Source of the DNA: Antrodiella citrinella
Lineage: Eukaryota; Basidiomycota; Agaricomycetes; Polyporales; Steccherinaceae
Reading direction: 5' to 3'
Length of the DNA stretch: 21,944 nt
NCBI GenBank assembly: GCA_004802725.1
Contig: SGPM01000400.1
Coordinates: 1-21,944 of the forward strand
Below, in pieces: positions 9,203 through 19,019 of the stretch. How positions within the stretch are numbered: position 1 is the first letter of the stretch; each line of letters starts with the position of its first letter. The notes beneath the pieces are model-generated. The model ran no database searches. It saw nothing but the letters and a program-made list of their open reading frames with translations, and was not told the DNA's origin. Position numbers and translations under genes: made by a program.

Positions 9203-11800
9203 TCACGCTTCGAGATCATCAATGTCGAGTTCCTCTTCAATTCCCATCTCTTCATCTGCTTCGCCATCAATCACGAGCCCCCCTTTCTTGCCTATAGGAG
9301 TGGTCTGCAGCTTGTACATTCCGTCGCTGTAGTGGTCCATAAGAGATACTGTCAGACCCTCTATCCTGTCCGGCGAGAACAGATGTCCGTTTGTCTTCTC
9401 TAATAGCTCGCGGAGAGCAGTGATAGTATTTTGAATATTGGGAGGTGCATGTCGAACACTGCGGTGGAGTAGGTGAAAGTTGTCCTGCATAAGCGTATGA
9501 ATTTTGCGAAACGTCTCGATGAGGGGGGATTGCTTTATGATCAACAGAAGTGTCCGTGTGTATCCTGAGCTTCCGTACACGACTTTTGTGAAGAGGTTCA
9601 TGAGTTCAACAACCCAATCAATAGCTCGGAAGCCGTCTGGCTTGCCAGTTGGATTGCACAGCCAGTTCATCAAGAATGCGTAGGCCATACGGGGAGGAAA
9701 GACATACTTCAAGTTGTTCATGATCGTGATCAACTCGGTGGCGTATTTGTGTTTCCCGACTGTCTTGAAGACGGCAACCCAATGCATAAATGTCTCCTGG
9801 ACCCGGCCAATATCGCCGTGTTTCATTGCGTGTGAGAGTTCCATGTACTGAAGGAGTCTTGCGAGGATGAGGGAGTTGTTGCGGTACAGCTTGTCTTTTG
9901 CGAACGGCTTGTCGAGATATGACTCGACAAGCTTCAAGGACATCGCCACGATATAATCCCAAGTTGGCTTTGAGGCCGCAAAGTCACTGAGTGAAGTATG
10001 TGACCTGTTCCGCTTTTGTGCCTCCACTCGCCAGACATCGAGCATCCTTGCATTGCCGCATTGATAGATAAGATCATGCATGAGACGGAACCCTGGCTTG
10101 CTCCCAATCTTGCCTGACTCGTGAGGCCGCGCACGGCATGCATGTTGGTACAGACCGTCTGGATCGGTGCGCAGACGTGTGGGCTCAATAAACATCTTCC
10201 AGATCGCGTCCGCAGCAGACATCTGGAGATGGAAAAGGCCCATGACGAACACAACCGGTTGAAGTCGTCGAACGCGGGTAGATTCGATAGATCGTGACTT
10301 CTTGACGGAATGGAGTCGTTCACCGGTGCCCAGATCGCCGTGCATGAAGATGACATGTTCGCCAATGTCCTCTACACCCGGTGTGTCTGCTGGATCTCCT
10401 ATGTTCGCCTGGGAGAATAGGTTTTCAATAATCTGCGATTGACCGTCCGCCGTAGACTGGTTGATGTCCATCGCGCGACAAGGGATGTGGGTGGTCTTCT
10501 TGACCGGGATCTGTAAGACTGTCTCCGGCGAGCCTAGCTGTGGTTGGAAGTGTTTGAATTCCTCGCATAAGGTGACTAGAGCATTGCGAAAATGCCAGGC
10601 CATAAGTCTAGTCGAAAATGCCAGGCCATAAGTCTAGTCGAAAGTGAAGGCTGGTCCGGATCGTCAGTGTCTATGGCCGGAGGGAGACAATCTGTCCAGT
10701 TGCGAGGTGTACGCCACTGCGTGGAAGGAATGGCTAGATTCATAGGGTCAGTTGACCAGATCTCGTCAACGAACTTGAGGTCCGACGGAGTGACACCATG
10801 TTCAAGTGGGAAAATGAGGGCGGATGTGGCATGTTGGAGAGTGGTACCCGGTTTCTCAACGGTAGGGGAAAATGACTTGAAGTCCATGTCAAAATTGTCG
10901 TACGCAAACGCAGCCACCTTGGTTTTGGCGAGTTCACGTATATACTTCAACGCCTTCTCCGAGAGTGAGTTGATCATTGTATGAGTGGCGGTGAGTGAAA
11001 TTGAAAGTCCAGCATGCGCAAGAACTTCCACAACGAGCTCAGGCGCGGATGTCGAATGACAAAATATGCCCAGCATACACGCGAGGGGATTGCATTTTTG
11101 ATTTGTTGATACCATGAATATAGACATAATCACAACACGTCTCTATAAATGTTGTAAGTCACCAAAATATCTCAAGGACACGTAACAAACTTACGATACG
11201 CTGTAACGATGTGAGACGCTCCCTCGCACGACGTCTACATTTCTTCCGCCGCGGACCGTCTCCGTCTTCTTCCCTTTCCACAGGATCCCCTAGGATCTCT
11301 TCTGTCCAGTACTCCGCTTCCTCATCTCTCTCCTCGGTGGGCTCACCTTGAACATGAGTGGCAAGCGGTAGACCCACATCAAGATACTGCTTGCGTCGAT
11401 CAGCAAGCACAGGGTCACTGGCCAAAAGCTGTCCGAAGAGTGTCCAAACTGTCGGCGCTTCGGTCTCCATCTTGTTGGCCATATCTTCTATCGAAAACGC
11501 GTTGATTTGTTCAGCAGAAGCGTTCCGAGCACTGAAGTGCCACCCGCTGTTCCGGCTTGCAAGTTGAGCCACCTCCAACGTGAGCGTTGCGGTAAACGCG
11601 TCTGAGACAAATGTTCGGGTAGAATTGTACAGAGTAGGGGAGTCGAGCGCATATTGCAGCAATTCCGGCCATTGCTGAACGAGAGAGAAGAGGGTTGAAT
11701 GGTCCTTGAGGGCGGGATCGGAAATGAGATATATAATGAATTCCCCCACGGAATTTTGGCCAAGGGCTTGCAGAACGGCTAGTGCGTCCACGCGACGCAT
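9203..11800 (-). pseudogene. DUF6589-like protein gene, frame broken by a 26-bp tandem duplication
   Basis: Exon 1 (11800-11195) encodes 202 residues with an acidic then basic tail. A 52-nt GT-AG intron (11194-11143) joins in frame to MSIFMVSTNQKCNPLACMLG, and conserved blocks follow such as AAFAYDNFDMDFK, HGVTPSDLKFVDEIW, EHVIFMHGDLGTGERLHSVK, FVMGLFHLQMSAADAIWKMF and KPGFRLMHDLIYQCGNARML. These match my recollection of DUF6589 proteins, an expanded family of unknown function in mushrooms. At 10587-10638 a 26-nt unit is present twice, so the frame from exon 2 stops after RLDLWPGIFAML. Removing one copy would make exon 2 continuous to the stop at 9203 (1914 nt, about 839 residues in total). 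No GT occurs within the duplicate on the coding strand, so splicing cannot remove it simply. Either a recently broken gene or an assembly error. Start ATG 11800 is the first in the open frame, but more N-terminal sequence is possible. Confidence 0.8.
10587..10638. repeat. Perfect 26-bp tandem duplication
   Basis: Two identical head-to-tail copies, 10587-10612 and 10613-10638, begin CGAAAATGCCAGG and end AAGTCTAGT on the plus strand. A third partial copy (CGAAA) follows. The unit is not a multiple of three and shifts the frame of the DUF6589-like gene. Confidence 0.95.
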
Positions 11801-12224
11801 GTGAAAAGCGAACGTGATAGAGAATGAGTGGTTGTTTTTGGTAGAAGGAAGTAAGCAGTGGAAGTCGCGTCGAACGCGACGGTGAGCGGCTACACGTCGA
11901 CCGAAAAGGGAGTGCCGATGATGTGAACTTTGAGTGCTTTTATTTCGTTCACGTCGTTTTCGATATTTTGACGCTGCAGCTGAAGCTGACCAAGCAGACG
12001 CCCGACGTAGTTTGCCAGCCTGCCTTGCGTCTTCTTCGAAAAATAAGGTTGCTGTGATTAAACATGTTTCGGGGCTCGTCGGATATCAAATTTTACATGC
12101 GAGAATTGAATAGGAGTTCAGATATCGTTCACATTTCAAATACAGACATAGCACAATTCATAGCCGTATTTTTCGAACGAAGACGCAAGGCAGGGTGGAT
12201 TGGAGCCTGGCTCGGGCCCAGCTC
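11801..12224. other. Spacer holding a short inverted repeat
   Basis: No gene is supported. An inverted repeat links 12019-12045 (begins CCTGCCTTGCGTCTTC, ends CGAAAAATA) with 12167-12194 (begins TATTTTTCGAACGAAG, ends CAAGGCAGG). The arms match over 27-28 bases with a single 1-base indel, and the loop is about 121 bases. The right arm ends some 30 bases before recognisable MYND paralogue sequence begins. The spacer should also contain the promoter of the minus-strand DUF6589-like gene. Confidence 0.7.
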
Positions 12225-13190
12225 CCAAATCGGCCCCCTCACCCCATCACCGTTGCCCTTGGTCCAGACTTTTTCTTTTCTCGCACTGTAACCTCTCCTC
12301 GAGGAGTCACGGTAAAGTATATGCGCAATGCGACAAGGAAGAGACACGACCTCACAAGTTGACACGATGTGCCCGCTGCCAGCGGCTTATGTTCTGGTAC
12401 GTCTATTCCAATACTTTCCCAGAGTCGACGCACATGTTTGTGTACATCCGGGTCGTAAGCAGTTCGAAAGCATATCAAAGAGCGAACTGGACACAGCGCA
12501 AGTTAGTCTTTCTGTCACGGAATTTGCAGCAACTCAGAACTGATGATATCGTCTCAGACCGTTTTGCCAGTAAGTTCTCTCTCTCTCGATGTTGCCCGTC
12601 CGGTACGACTGAACTTCGTTGCAGCAAAGCTGTATTTACTCGCACACGCCTAGAGCAGCTCAAACCCTTCCTCTCTGGCTCGGAGGTTCAGAGGGAAGAC
12701 AACGTCCGAAGGTGCCATAGTGGCTCCCACTATCCTCACGTACACGGCCCCATTCACGCTTTAGGCCTACCATGCGATCCATCCCGCTCGAGGACACACA
12801 TCCTTTGTCAAGAAGTGGAATATGTTCCGACGGCATCCGATGACTTAGAGACCGGTTCCGGATCGTGTGATGTGGTCTTCCTACTGAAAGACATTCTGCA
12901 AGATATTGATGCTCTAATGAAGCGACCGTCTAGATGGGCTGCGGAGCTGTCGGATCCCAATTATGAATATGATGTTTGGGGAGGGCTTTCCACCGATGCT
13001 CAGAGCCAGGATGTCTTCATTGTCTCATTCTCTGTTGGTGGCATTGACACGTTTGATAGTCGCTGCTGATAAGCTCTTGATTACGCTGGAATACGATTGT
13101 AATTGGCGCGCTTCCATGAACGCGTTAGGAGACCCTCCAGGCCCTCTGACTTTGCCCAGCGGGGCCATCGACGTGGAGTTGATCTATTGA
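12225..13190 (+). pseudogene. Decayed, 5'-truncated MYND zinc-finger paralogue
   Basis: This copy follows the intact gene at 13255-15243 from its residue about 225 to its stop. It shows PNRPPHPITVALGPDFF, then a frame change near 12300, then the finger KLTRCARCQRLMF|CSKAYQRANWTQRK|PFC. It continues with THILCQEVEYVPT, DILQDIDALMKRP and the end WRASMNALGDPPGPLTLPSG. Exon structure is kept: 39-nt exon 12463-12501 and 12-nt exon 12558-12569. Damage seen: no N-terminal half, one frameshift near 12300, a deletion plus frameshift near 12960, zinc ligands 1 and 6 changed from Cys to Tyr and the His ligand changed to Arg, and the last donor GT of the intact gene replaced by CC (near 13005). It ends only 64 bases before the ATG of the intact copy. 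Confidence 0.85.
12558..12569 (+). other. 12-nt microexon (relic copy)
   Basis: ACCGTTTTGCCA is flanked by ...GTCTCAG and GTAAGT. It encodes Pro-Phe-Cys plus split codons. It aligns with the 12-nt exon 14535-14546 of the intact paralogue. Confidence 0.75.
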
Positions 13191-13254
13191 CAGGTTCGTA
13201 TCACCTACATATTCGCTTTCATCGCACCGGACTTCGGACATCTTCATTGTCTTG

Positions 13255-15243
13255 ATGTCTAGACTGTCCTCTTCCTTACCAGTCAGCCCGGTGGAGGTTT
13301 CAGACGGTACGAGCTGTCGACTAGCCTCATGAATGCTTAACTGCTGACACCGAATTGCAGCCCCATGTGACCTAATTGAAGAAGTGATAACTATACACTA
13401 TATTGCTCTTCAAATCCTTTGTGGCCGCTATAGAACATTCAAGGAATGCAAGGAATGGCAATCATTCTTCTTTAAAGTCCGTGATATGGATAAAGAGACT
13501 TACGATGACCTTGTAAAATTTCATTCCCTTGCTGTTTGCAATCACAGGATCTTACTGGTATTGCACTCTTTGTTTTTTGTAAAATCAGCGAGGGGATTTG
13601 ACCTTTCGCTTGTCGAATATCCTCATGTAAGTGTGCACTCTACGCGGTCTAGGAGACTTACTCATATGATACTGTACAGGAGGGATGATGTTGACAGACC
13701 AGGTGCAGCAGCAGAAATCATGAAGAAAGAGGTCTCTCAATGGAGTGCGGCAATGTTACAGGGAAGTTACGACCCCAATGAAGTGACACCGTCACTTGTG
13801 AAAGGTGCCAGTCTGTAAGTTTCATTGTTCTCTCTCGATGCAGTACTTGTCATTGATATCATCCGTATTTTCAAGGAGTATCTACCAAAAATATTCTGAT
13901 ACGCTCGTGTTGGCTCAGCGGTTTGATTACGAAACAAAGCGGGTACTTGAGAGCATCCTAGAACAAGTCAAGGACGAAACCTCTGAGATGTATCGCGGGT
14001 TCACAATTCTGACCCAAACGCACCTCTCACTGGTATATCAACAGCTGAATGTTGAATCATATAAACAAAAGAGGTAATGATAAATTTTCTTCACGAGCAC
14101 TGGCAAGTGTATGGCTAGACATATATTGCAGGTATACCGATATCGTCGTTCGGCATTTACGCAGACATCCATTCCTGCGGGACAGGTTTGCGAGTTACGT
14201 CAATCGTCCGAATCGCCCTCCCCATCCTGTGGCAGTCGCTCTAGGACCGGATTTTTTCGCACCCCAAGATACATTCCGCTTTGGACAGAAGAACAATGGC
14301 AAATCATGTGCAAACTGTAACGCTGAACCACCACTCGTCAAATTGTCACGATGTGTTCGCTGCCGTCAGCTTATGTTTTGGTGCGTGCACGTAATTGTCC
14401 TGCTCATATCAAATACTTACCTCAAACTGCTCAGTTCGAAAGCCTGTCAAAAGGCAAATTGGAAGATACACAAGTGAGTTTGTGATCGTAATGCCTCTTT
14501 CTTATCGCCGCTGCTGACACACATTTTCACGTAGACCACTGTGCGAGTAAGTCGAATCCTTCGACCTATCTAGGAGACGAAATACCCCAGCTAACACGTC
14601 GTCACAGGATGCTGTCGACTCGTGATGAAGGTTTACAGAAAATCAAATCGCTTCTTTCCAATAAAGAATTCAGGAGACAAGACGATATCAGCAAATGGCA
14701 CAAGGGCTCCCATTACCCAGTCATAGACGGTCCGGTCCATGCTTTGGGTTTGCAACGCGTTCCATCACGCGGCAAGACTCACATTCTGGTCGAAGAACTA
14801 GAGTGGACTCCTGATGCACCTGGCGATCATCGACACCACTTCCGTGTAGCGCGATGCGGTGTGTTCCTGATAAGGGACATTCAAAACGACATCGACATGA
14901 TATTGGAGAAACAGCCAGGGTGGGCCGAAGAGTATATACGCTTCAATCTCAGAGAGACTTTTGCTCGTGCGGGAAAGCAAGACACTGCTTACCCGCCGGT
15001 TCCGCTCTTCACTCTGATGTATGGGAAGGACTTTGACGCGACCCTGCGAGGTAGTATGTTATTTTCCTACCGCGTAATTCCTAGTTTTGTCTCTGACGCC
15101 TTCATGCAGCTGCTGTCAACGGCGGTCAACTAGCCAGTTTGATGTACGACCTAAACTGGCGCAGCTTCATGAATCCAACGGGGGAACCTCCAGAACACCT
15201 CAGCATGCCAAGTGGGGCCGCTGACGTGGAAATGATATACTGA
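13255..15243 (+). CDS. MYND-type zinc-finger protein
   Basis: Ten exons: 13255-13306, 13361-13533, 13589-13626, 13680-13814, 13876-14073, 14132-14380, 14435-14473, 14535-14546, 14608-15050 and 15110-15243. They give 490 residues (498 if the second intron starts at 13558, which would make it only 31 nt). The MYND finger has all eight ligands: C258, C261, C273, C276, C282, C286, H294 and C298 (SCANCNAEPP, LSRCVRCRQLMFCSKACQKA, NWKIHKPLC). MYND domains bind two zinc ions and usually mediate protein contacts. The N-terminal half is helical, with charged stretches such as YETKRVLESILEQVKDETSE, and has no known domain. The C-terminal region (GSHYPVIDGPVHALGL, LFTLMYGKDFDATLR, ending DVEMIY) is shared with the relic copy. 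The start ATG and first intron are the least certain parts. There is no targeting signal. Confidence 0.85.
14535..14546 (+). other. 12-nt microexon carrying the last MYND cysteine
   Basis: ACCACTGTGCGA sits between ...CACGTAG and GTAAGT. Together with split codons it encodes Lys-Pro-Leu-Cys-Glu and supplies C298. Skipping it removes four residues in frame, including one zinc ligand. Confidence 0.85.
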
Positions 15244-16226
15244 ATGATGAATCATTCAGCATATTCGCGTTTGATGCCCACTCGTGTCTTGGTTCTCGAA
15301 AATACACCGTAACACGCCTTTTGCTCTATCGTCCTTTGTCACATCTCACCCTTTGCAATGTCTCATGATGTCTCTTGTGACCAGTTGTTTTTGCAAGCTA
15401 TAGTCTCCGGAAGCTGCGGAAGGTCATCTGTATTTCTTGTCTATATGTCAATACTCCTTTCTCTTCCAGCATGAACAATACTGTGCATGCCAGTATGTCG
15501 CACCCTCGAGACCAGTGGATCTGATGTGGTGTTCAGGTTCAAGTTTTCCTGGCCCTCATGGCCACTTAGCAGATAAATTAGTGGGCCATTGACCGTCACG
15601 GTCGACGCGCTTTCTTTCTCTATGTGCATAGCAGGTCAGATCGGGTGTACTTATTGTGTATCGTCCTTTTGTACTGTAGCAGTATAGCATCACGGATGTT
15701 CGAGCTTGACGCACAGTGCTATGGTTTGATCCGGTGATATCTATTGAATTTTGAATTTGGAACACGAAAGAGTGTCGTACATACATAGTCATCGGCTGTA
15801 CAAAACGCGCAGGAAACAAGGACCATCTTGCAGAATCACAGGGCGTTTCGTCAGGATGACGAGATGCTGCCTTTTCGTCCGAACAGCCTCGGTCTCGGTG
15901 TTACGATATTCAACATTGCCCTTCGCCGAGGGGTATACTGAAGTGGCTCAAGAAGCAAGGACATGCTTTCAACACGATGTCCGCCAAGACTAGCAGTTGC
16001 TTTTGGAGCCTGCCTCAAGCTTGACAAGAACAAGAAGCATCCTCCGTGGTGCTTGAGCTACGTCGTAGGTTCCGCGTCGAATCCTGACTTGAAGTCGCTC
16101 GGCTCTCAGTGAGTAGTTCTCAGTGTCCAGCTGCGCGATAAACGATGTCAGTCAAGCGGAAGAAGATGGCTACGCCCGCAGCAAAAACCTGGAGACTATA
16201 ATATTCTGACAGGCCAATCACTCCCC
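15244..16226. other. Intergenic, no gene seen
   Basis: About 1 kb between the MYND gene and the foldback element. Short open frames at 15441-15629 (minus), 15556-15819 (minus) and 15751-15993 (plus) overlap and resemble nothing. I see no strong repeat. Confidence 0.5.
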
Positions 16227-16897
16227 GATTCTTCTCGTCCATNGNNNTGNANGTAAGATACGAAGTAGTATTTAATATATTAACGCTCATACAAACCGTG
16301 GTAANATTTGATATATTGACAACTTGTAAGATGTATAGCAAAATTTTAAATGCTATCGCACATTTTATTGTTTGGTNAAACTTCAACGACTAACAGTGGT
16401 AGTATGTTCGTTAAATCTTCATATTTTACTTGACATTTTACGTGTGTTAAGACTTCAAGTTTTACGGACGAGATTAGACTTGAAGTTCTATCACATGCAG
16501 TAGGAATAATGGTGCCCTCTAGAAGAGCCATTTAGCTTCCTTTTATTAATGAACATCCTCAGCATGATTGATGATTATATTTCGGTGGACGCACTGACAA
16601 TCCTCGGCCCTCTGGGCAGTGTTGGAAGTCTAATAGAACTTCAAGTTTAATCTTGTCCGTAAAACTTGAAGTCTTAACACACATAAAATGTCAAGTAAAA
16701 TATGAAGATTTAACGAACATACTACCACTGTTAGTCGTTGAAGTTTCACCAAACAATAAAATGTGCGATAGCATTTAAAATTTTGCTATACATCTTACAA
16801 GTTGTCAATATATCAAATTTTACCACGGTTTGTATGAGCGTTAATATATTAAATACTACTTCGTATCTTACTTGCATTTCTACCGACGGTAGAATCA
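16227..16897. mobile_element. AT-rich foldback element (long inverted repeat)
   Basis: Left arm 16242-16491 and right arm 16633-16882 are reverse complements of equal length (250 nt). I found three mismatches (in the TGTGTGTTAA and GACAAGATTAAACTTG areas) plus Ns. The loop is 141 nt (16492-16632). Weaker matching continues outward to GATTCT near 16227 and 16897. At the right end there is a perfect small palindrome, TTCTACCG-A-CGGTAGAA (16878-16894). The arms are much richer in A+T than the surroundings. All Ns (16243, 16245-16247, 16250, 16252, 16305, 16377) are in the left arm, and each is compatible with the right-arm base. There is no transposase, and I could not find a target-site duplication. 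A non-autonomous foldback/MITE-like element is the likeliest reading; an assembly-made inversion is the alternative. Confidence 0.85.
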
Positions 16898-17496
16898 CTC
16901 AGTCGCCGGCGTGTGATGGTATCTTGGGGACAGCGCCCGCTCATACGCACCGTCACCTGATACGCTCCTCTCGGCCGATGAGCGGAGTCGTCGCTTCGAG
17001 CGGAACGATGATACTCAGGTCCCTTCAGTGTTTTGGATGCCCTCATTCCCAGACCCTACAAAGTCTCAGTTCAAAATCGTCGGTGCTCCGTTAGTCAAAA
17101 CTTTAAAACATTTTGTAACCTTTTTGGTGTGATATTGCACAGATGACAAAATACTCTTACTATGTAGCTAGGCCCCCGTGAAGCGGACACTATTTTTCTT
17201 TTTCGCCGCATGAACAGTGGTTAACTTCTGCCTGGTTAATTTCCGTCTGAGTTTGACAGGGGCGAACAGCGCCGATCTTCCTCCCTTTGGTAGGATGCTC
17301 GCTCTCAATAGAGTATCATTGATATATGTACGTGAATTTCAGCGTCAGTAGAATCCAAGTGACCCACGCGCGTATAGCTTCGACATTTCAGCATAAGGTC
17401 CGTCCACGTTCGAGTTCGAGTGTCGGACCCCGTACTTCCCCACTGCGCGTGGCCGACGTCCTCCCGCAGACTTTACTTCAAGCCTCAACAGTTGAC
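16898..17496. other. Spacer and probable promoter of the first helical-protein gene
   Basis: No separate gene is supported. The frame of the next gene is open upstream to an ATG at 17326. The stretch just before 17497 (RVADVLPQTLLQASTVD) could be coding if the gene starts earlier. Confidence 0.4.
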
Positions 17497-18673
17497 ATGG
17501 ACAAGGTCCAACAAATAGAAAAAGAGGTGCGCAAGGCCGACGACATGTTCATGAGGGTGTACCAAGCACTGGAAGAGGACACCTTTTGTAAACGCTTGCG
17601 TCAGCGCGAGATTGTCGTGGATGGATACAAATCAAGATGGAGCAGTCTCCATAATGTTGGTCACTGATATTTTCTCTATATGGTGACATCGACCTTGTCT
17701 CACAATGAACTGAACAGCGATTTCGTACGACGGTATGGGTATCGAGAGAAGTTGCTGGATTTGCCAAAGCTAGACTGGATGGTGCGTGCGAGTATCTCTA
17801 CCTTGAAATGGGCCCAAATTGATACTTCTCGATTCTGGTGCTCTCGCAGATTACATCACCGTCCAAATACCCTACATGCTTAATCCTTCCTTGACATTAG
17901 CACAGAGGCGATCACCGCTGCAAAAACTGATCACGGTAACATTTAAACTCTCGAATATACTGGACGGTGTTGACTAAGCCTCTTTAGTGTTCTAAACAGA
18001 ATTGGAAGGAAGCTGGATCCGTCACCCAAACCATCGAGTCCTTATGCGTAGATGTGCAACAAGCTTCTCGGGAGATGTCTTCTGTGTTGAAGACGCGAGC
18101 AAGGTATGTCAGTCAAAAATCATCGGTGGTTCAATGTTAGCTGATTAACGGCTCAGAATTGTCGATGCTGTGCGTCGTCTTCCGATACTATATATGTTGA
18201 TCTGAACTGAGCCGTGTTCGTGGGTTCACCGATAGATCGCCTACCTTGCGCAGGCTCTCAGGATCAGCCAATCATCGGCAAATGTGGAAGCTGTCCTGGA
18301 AATTTTGAATAACCACGGTGGGGACGCCACTCTGTTGAACAAGCTTGAGGCAATCTGTCATGTATGGAACGTGGTACGTAATGTCGCCTCCCGTATTTTT
18401 GATCAAATTTGAAGTCATCGTGTACGCTAGATCACGGCTGAGTTACAAAACATTCATGAGAGGCTAGGTTTACAACCAGATCGTTCTGGTGAAGCTGTAC
18501 GACTTTGGCATAGCTACCTATGCGTTAAGGCTCACTGACCACTCCGTTTCCAGATATTCGACATCGCCACTATAGGAATCAATGAACAGCTGGTGATCCT
18601 TCGTGACGCACTTTACGAGTATCAAATTAATGTCGTTGCTCCTTATCCTCACCCACAATCACCGTCCGTGTAG
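17497..18673 (+). CDS. Mostly helical protein of unknown family (copy A of a convergent pair)
   Basis: Eight exons, 17497-17655, 17718-17781, 17850-17935, 18000-18103, 18157-18169, 18236-18373, 18431-18496 and 18554-18673, give 249 residues with consistent phases. The acceptor at 17987 instead of 17999 would add four codons in frame. The sequence is rich in predicted amphipathic helix: KVQQIEKEVRKADDMFMRVY, TQTIESLCVDVQQASREMSS and LLNKLEAICHVWNVITAELQ. It ends ALYEYQINVVAPYPHPQSPS. No catalytic motif, signal peptide or long hydrophobic segment is visible. It is homologous to the minus-strand gene at 19020-20315, with matching exon lengths. ATG 17497 has G at -3 and G at +4; an in-frame ATG at 17326 would add 57 residues. 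The helix pattern with a late W-x(2)-I/V segment loosely recalls alpha-helical pore-forming proteins, but that is a guess and the function is unknown. Confidence 0.78.
18157..18169 (+). other. 13-nt microexon of copy A
   Basis: AATTGTCGATGCT lies between ...GGCTCAG and GTGCGT. It enters in phase 2 and leaves in phase 0, encoding the last base of an Arg codon and Ile-Val-Asp-Ala. The minus-strand homologue has an exon of the same size and phases. Confidence 0.7.
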
Positions 18674-19019
18674 TTAGTGAGTACTGAGATCCTGTCGCGT
18701 TCGACGTTGAACGCATATTCCTTCCGGCAAGAATGTCCAACTGTCCTCTCTGCTCGAGAGCAGATCACCGATGTAGATGTATCGGTGTTGGGATCTGGGA
18801 AACAAGAAACATTGTGAGAATGAGATATCATTATGAGGTGCGCATAGCCTCGACTAGAGCTGAATCTGGAGCTCCGAATATTCACAGAATGCCGACAGCT
18901 TGGGGTAAATTAGTATTGAGTCAGCTCAGATATATATGAAGACACAGCGTCGAAAGGGGACAATACGTCGAATACGATCGCAAATCAAGTAATCATTGGA
19001 TAAGATAATAAGCACGAGT
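18674..19019. other. Spacer between the two convergent helical-protein genes
   Basis: 346 bases between the two stop codons. Nothing codable; it should contain both 3' ends. No clear polyadenylation hexamer stands out. Confidence 0.5.

Noticed and set aside
9618..10365. Minus-strand open frames 9618-9962 and 9934-10365
   Set aside because: Out-of-frame shadows of the DUF6589-like coding sequence.
13558..13588. 31-nt intron in the MYND gene
   Set aside because: Possible by phase but unusually short. A 55-nt intron with donor at 13534 and the same acceptor was preferred; the two differ by eight in-frame codons.
16120..17094. Two open frames with nearly the same peptide (KCAIAFKILLYILQVVNIS), at 16120-16386 minus and 16738-17094 plus
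   Set aside because: They are simply the two arms of the AT-rich inverted repeat read in the same frame. There is no domain, and the peptide continues into unrelated flanks.
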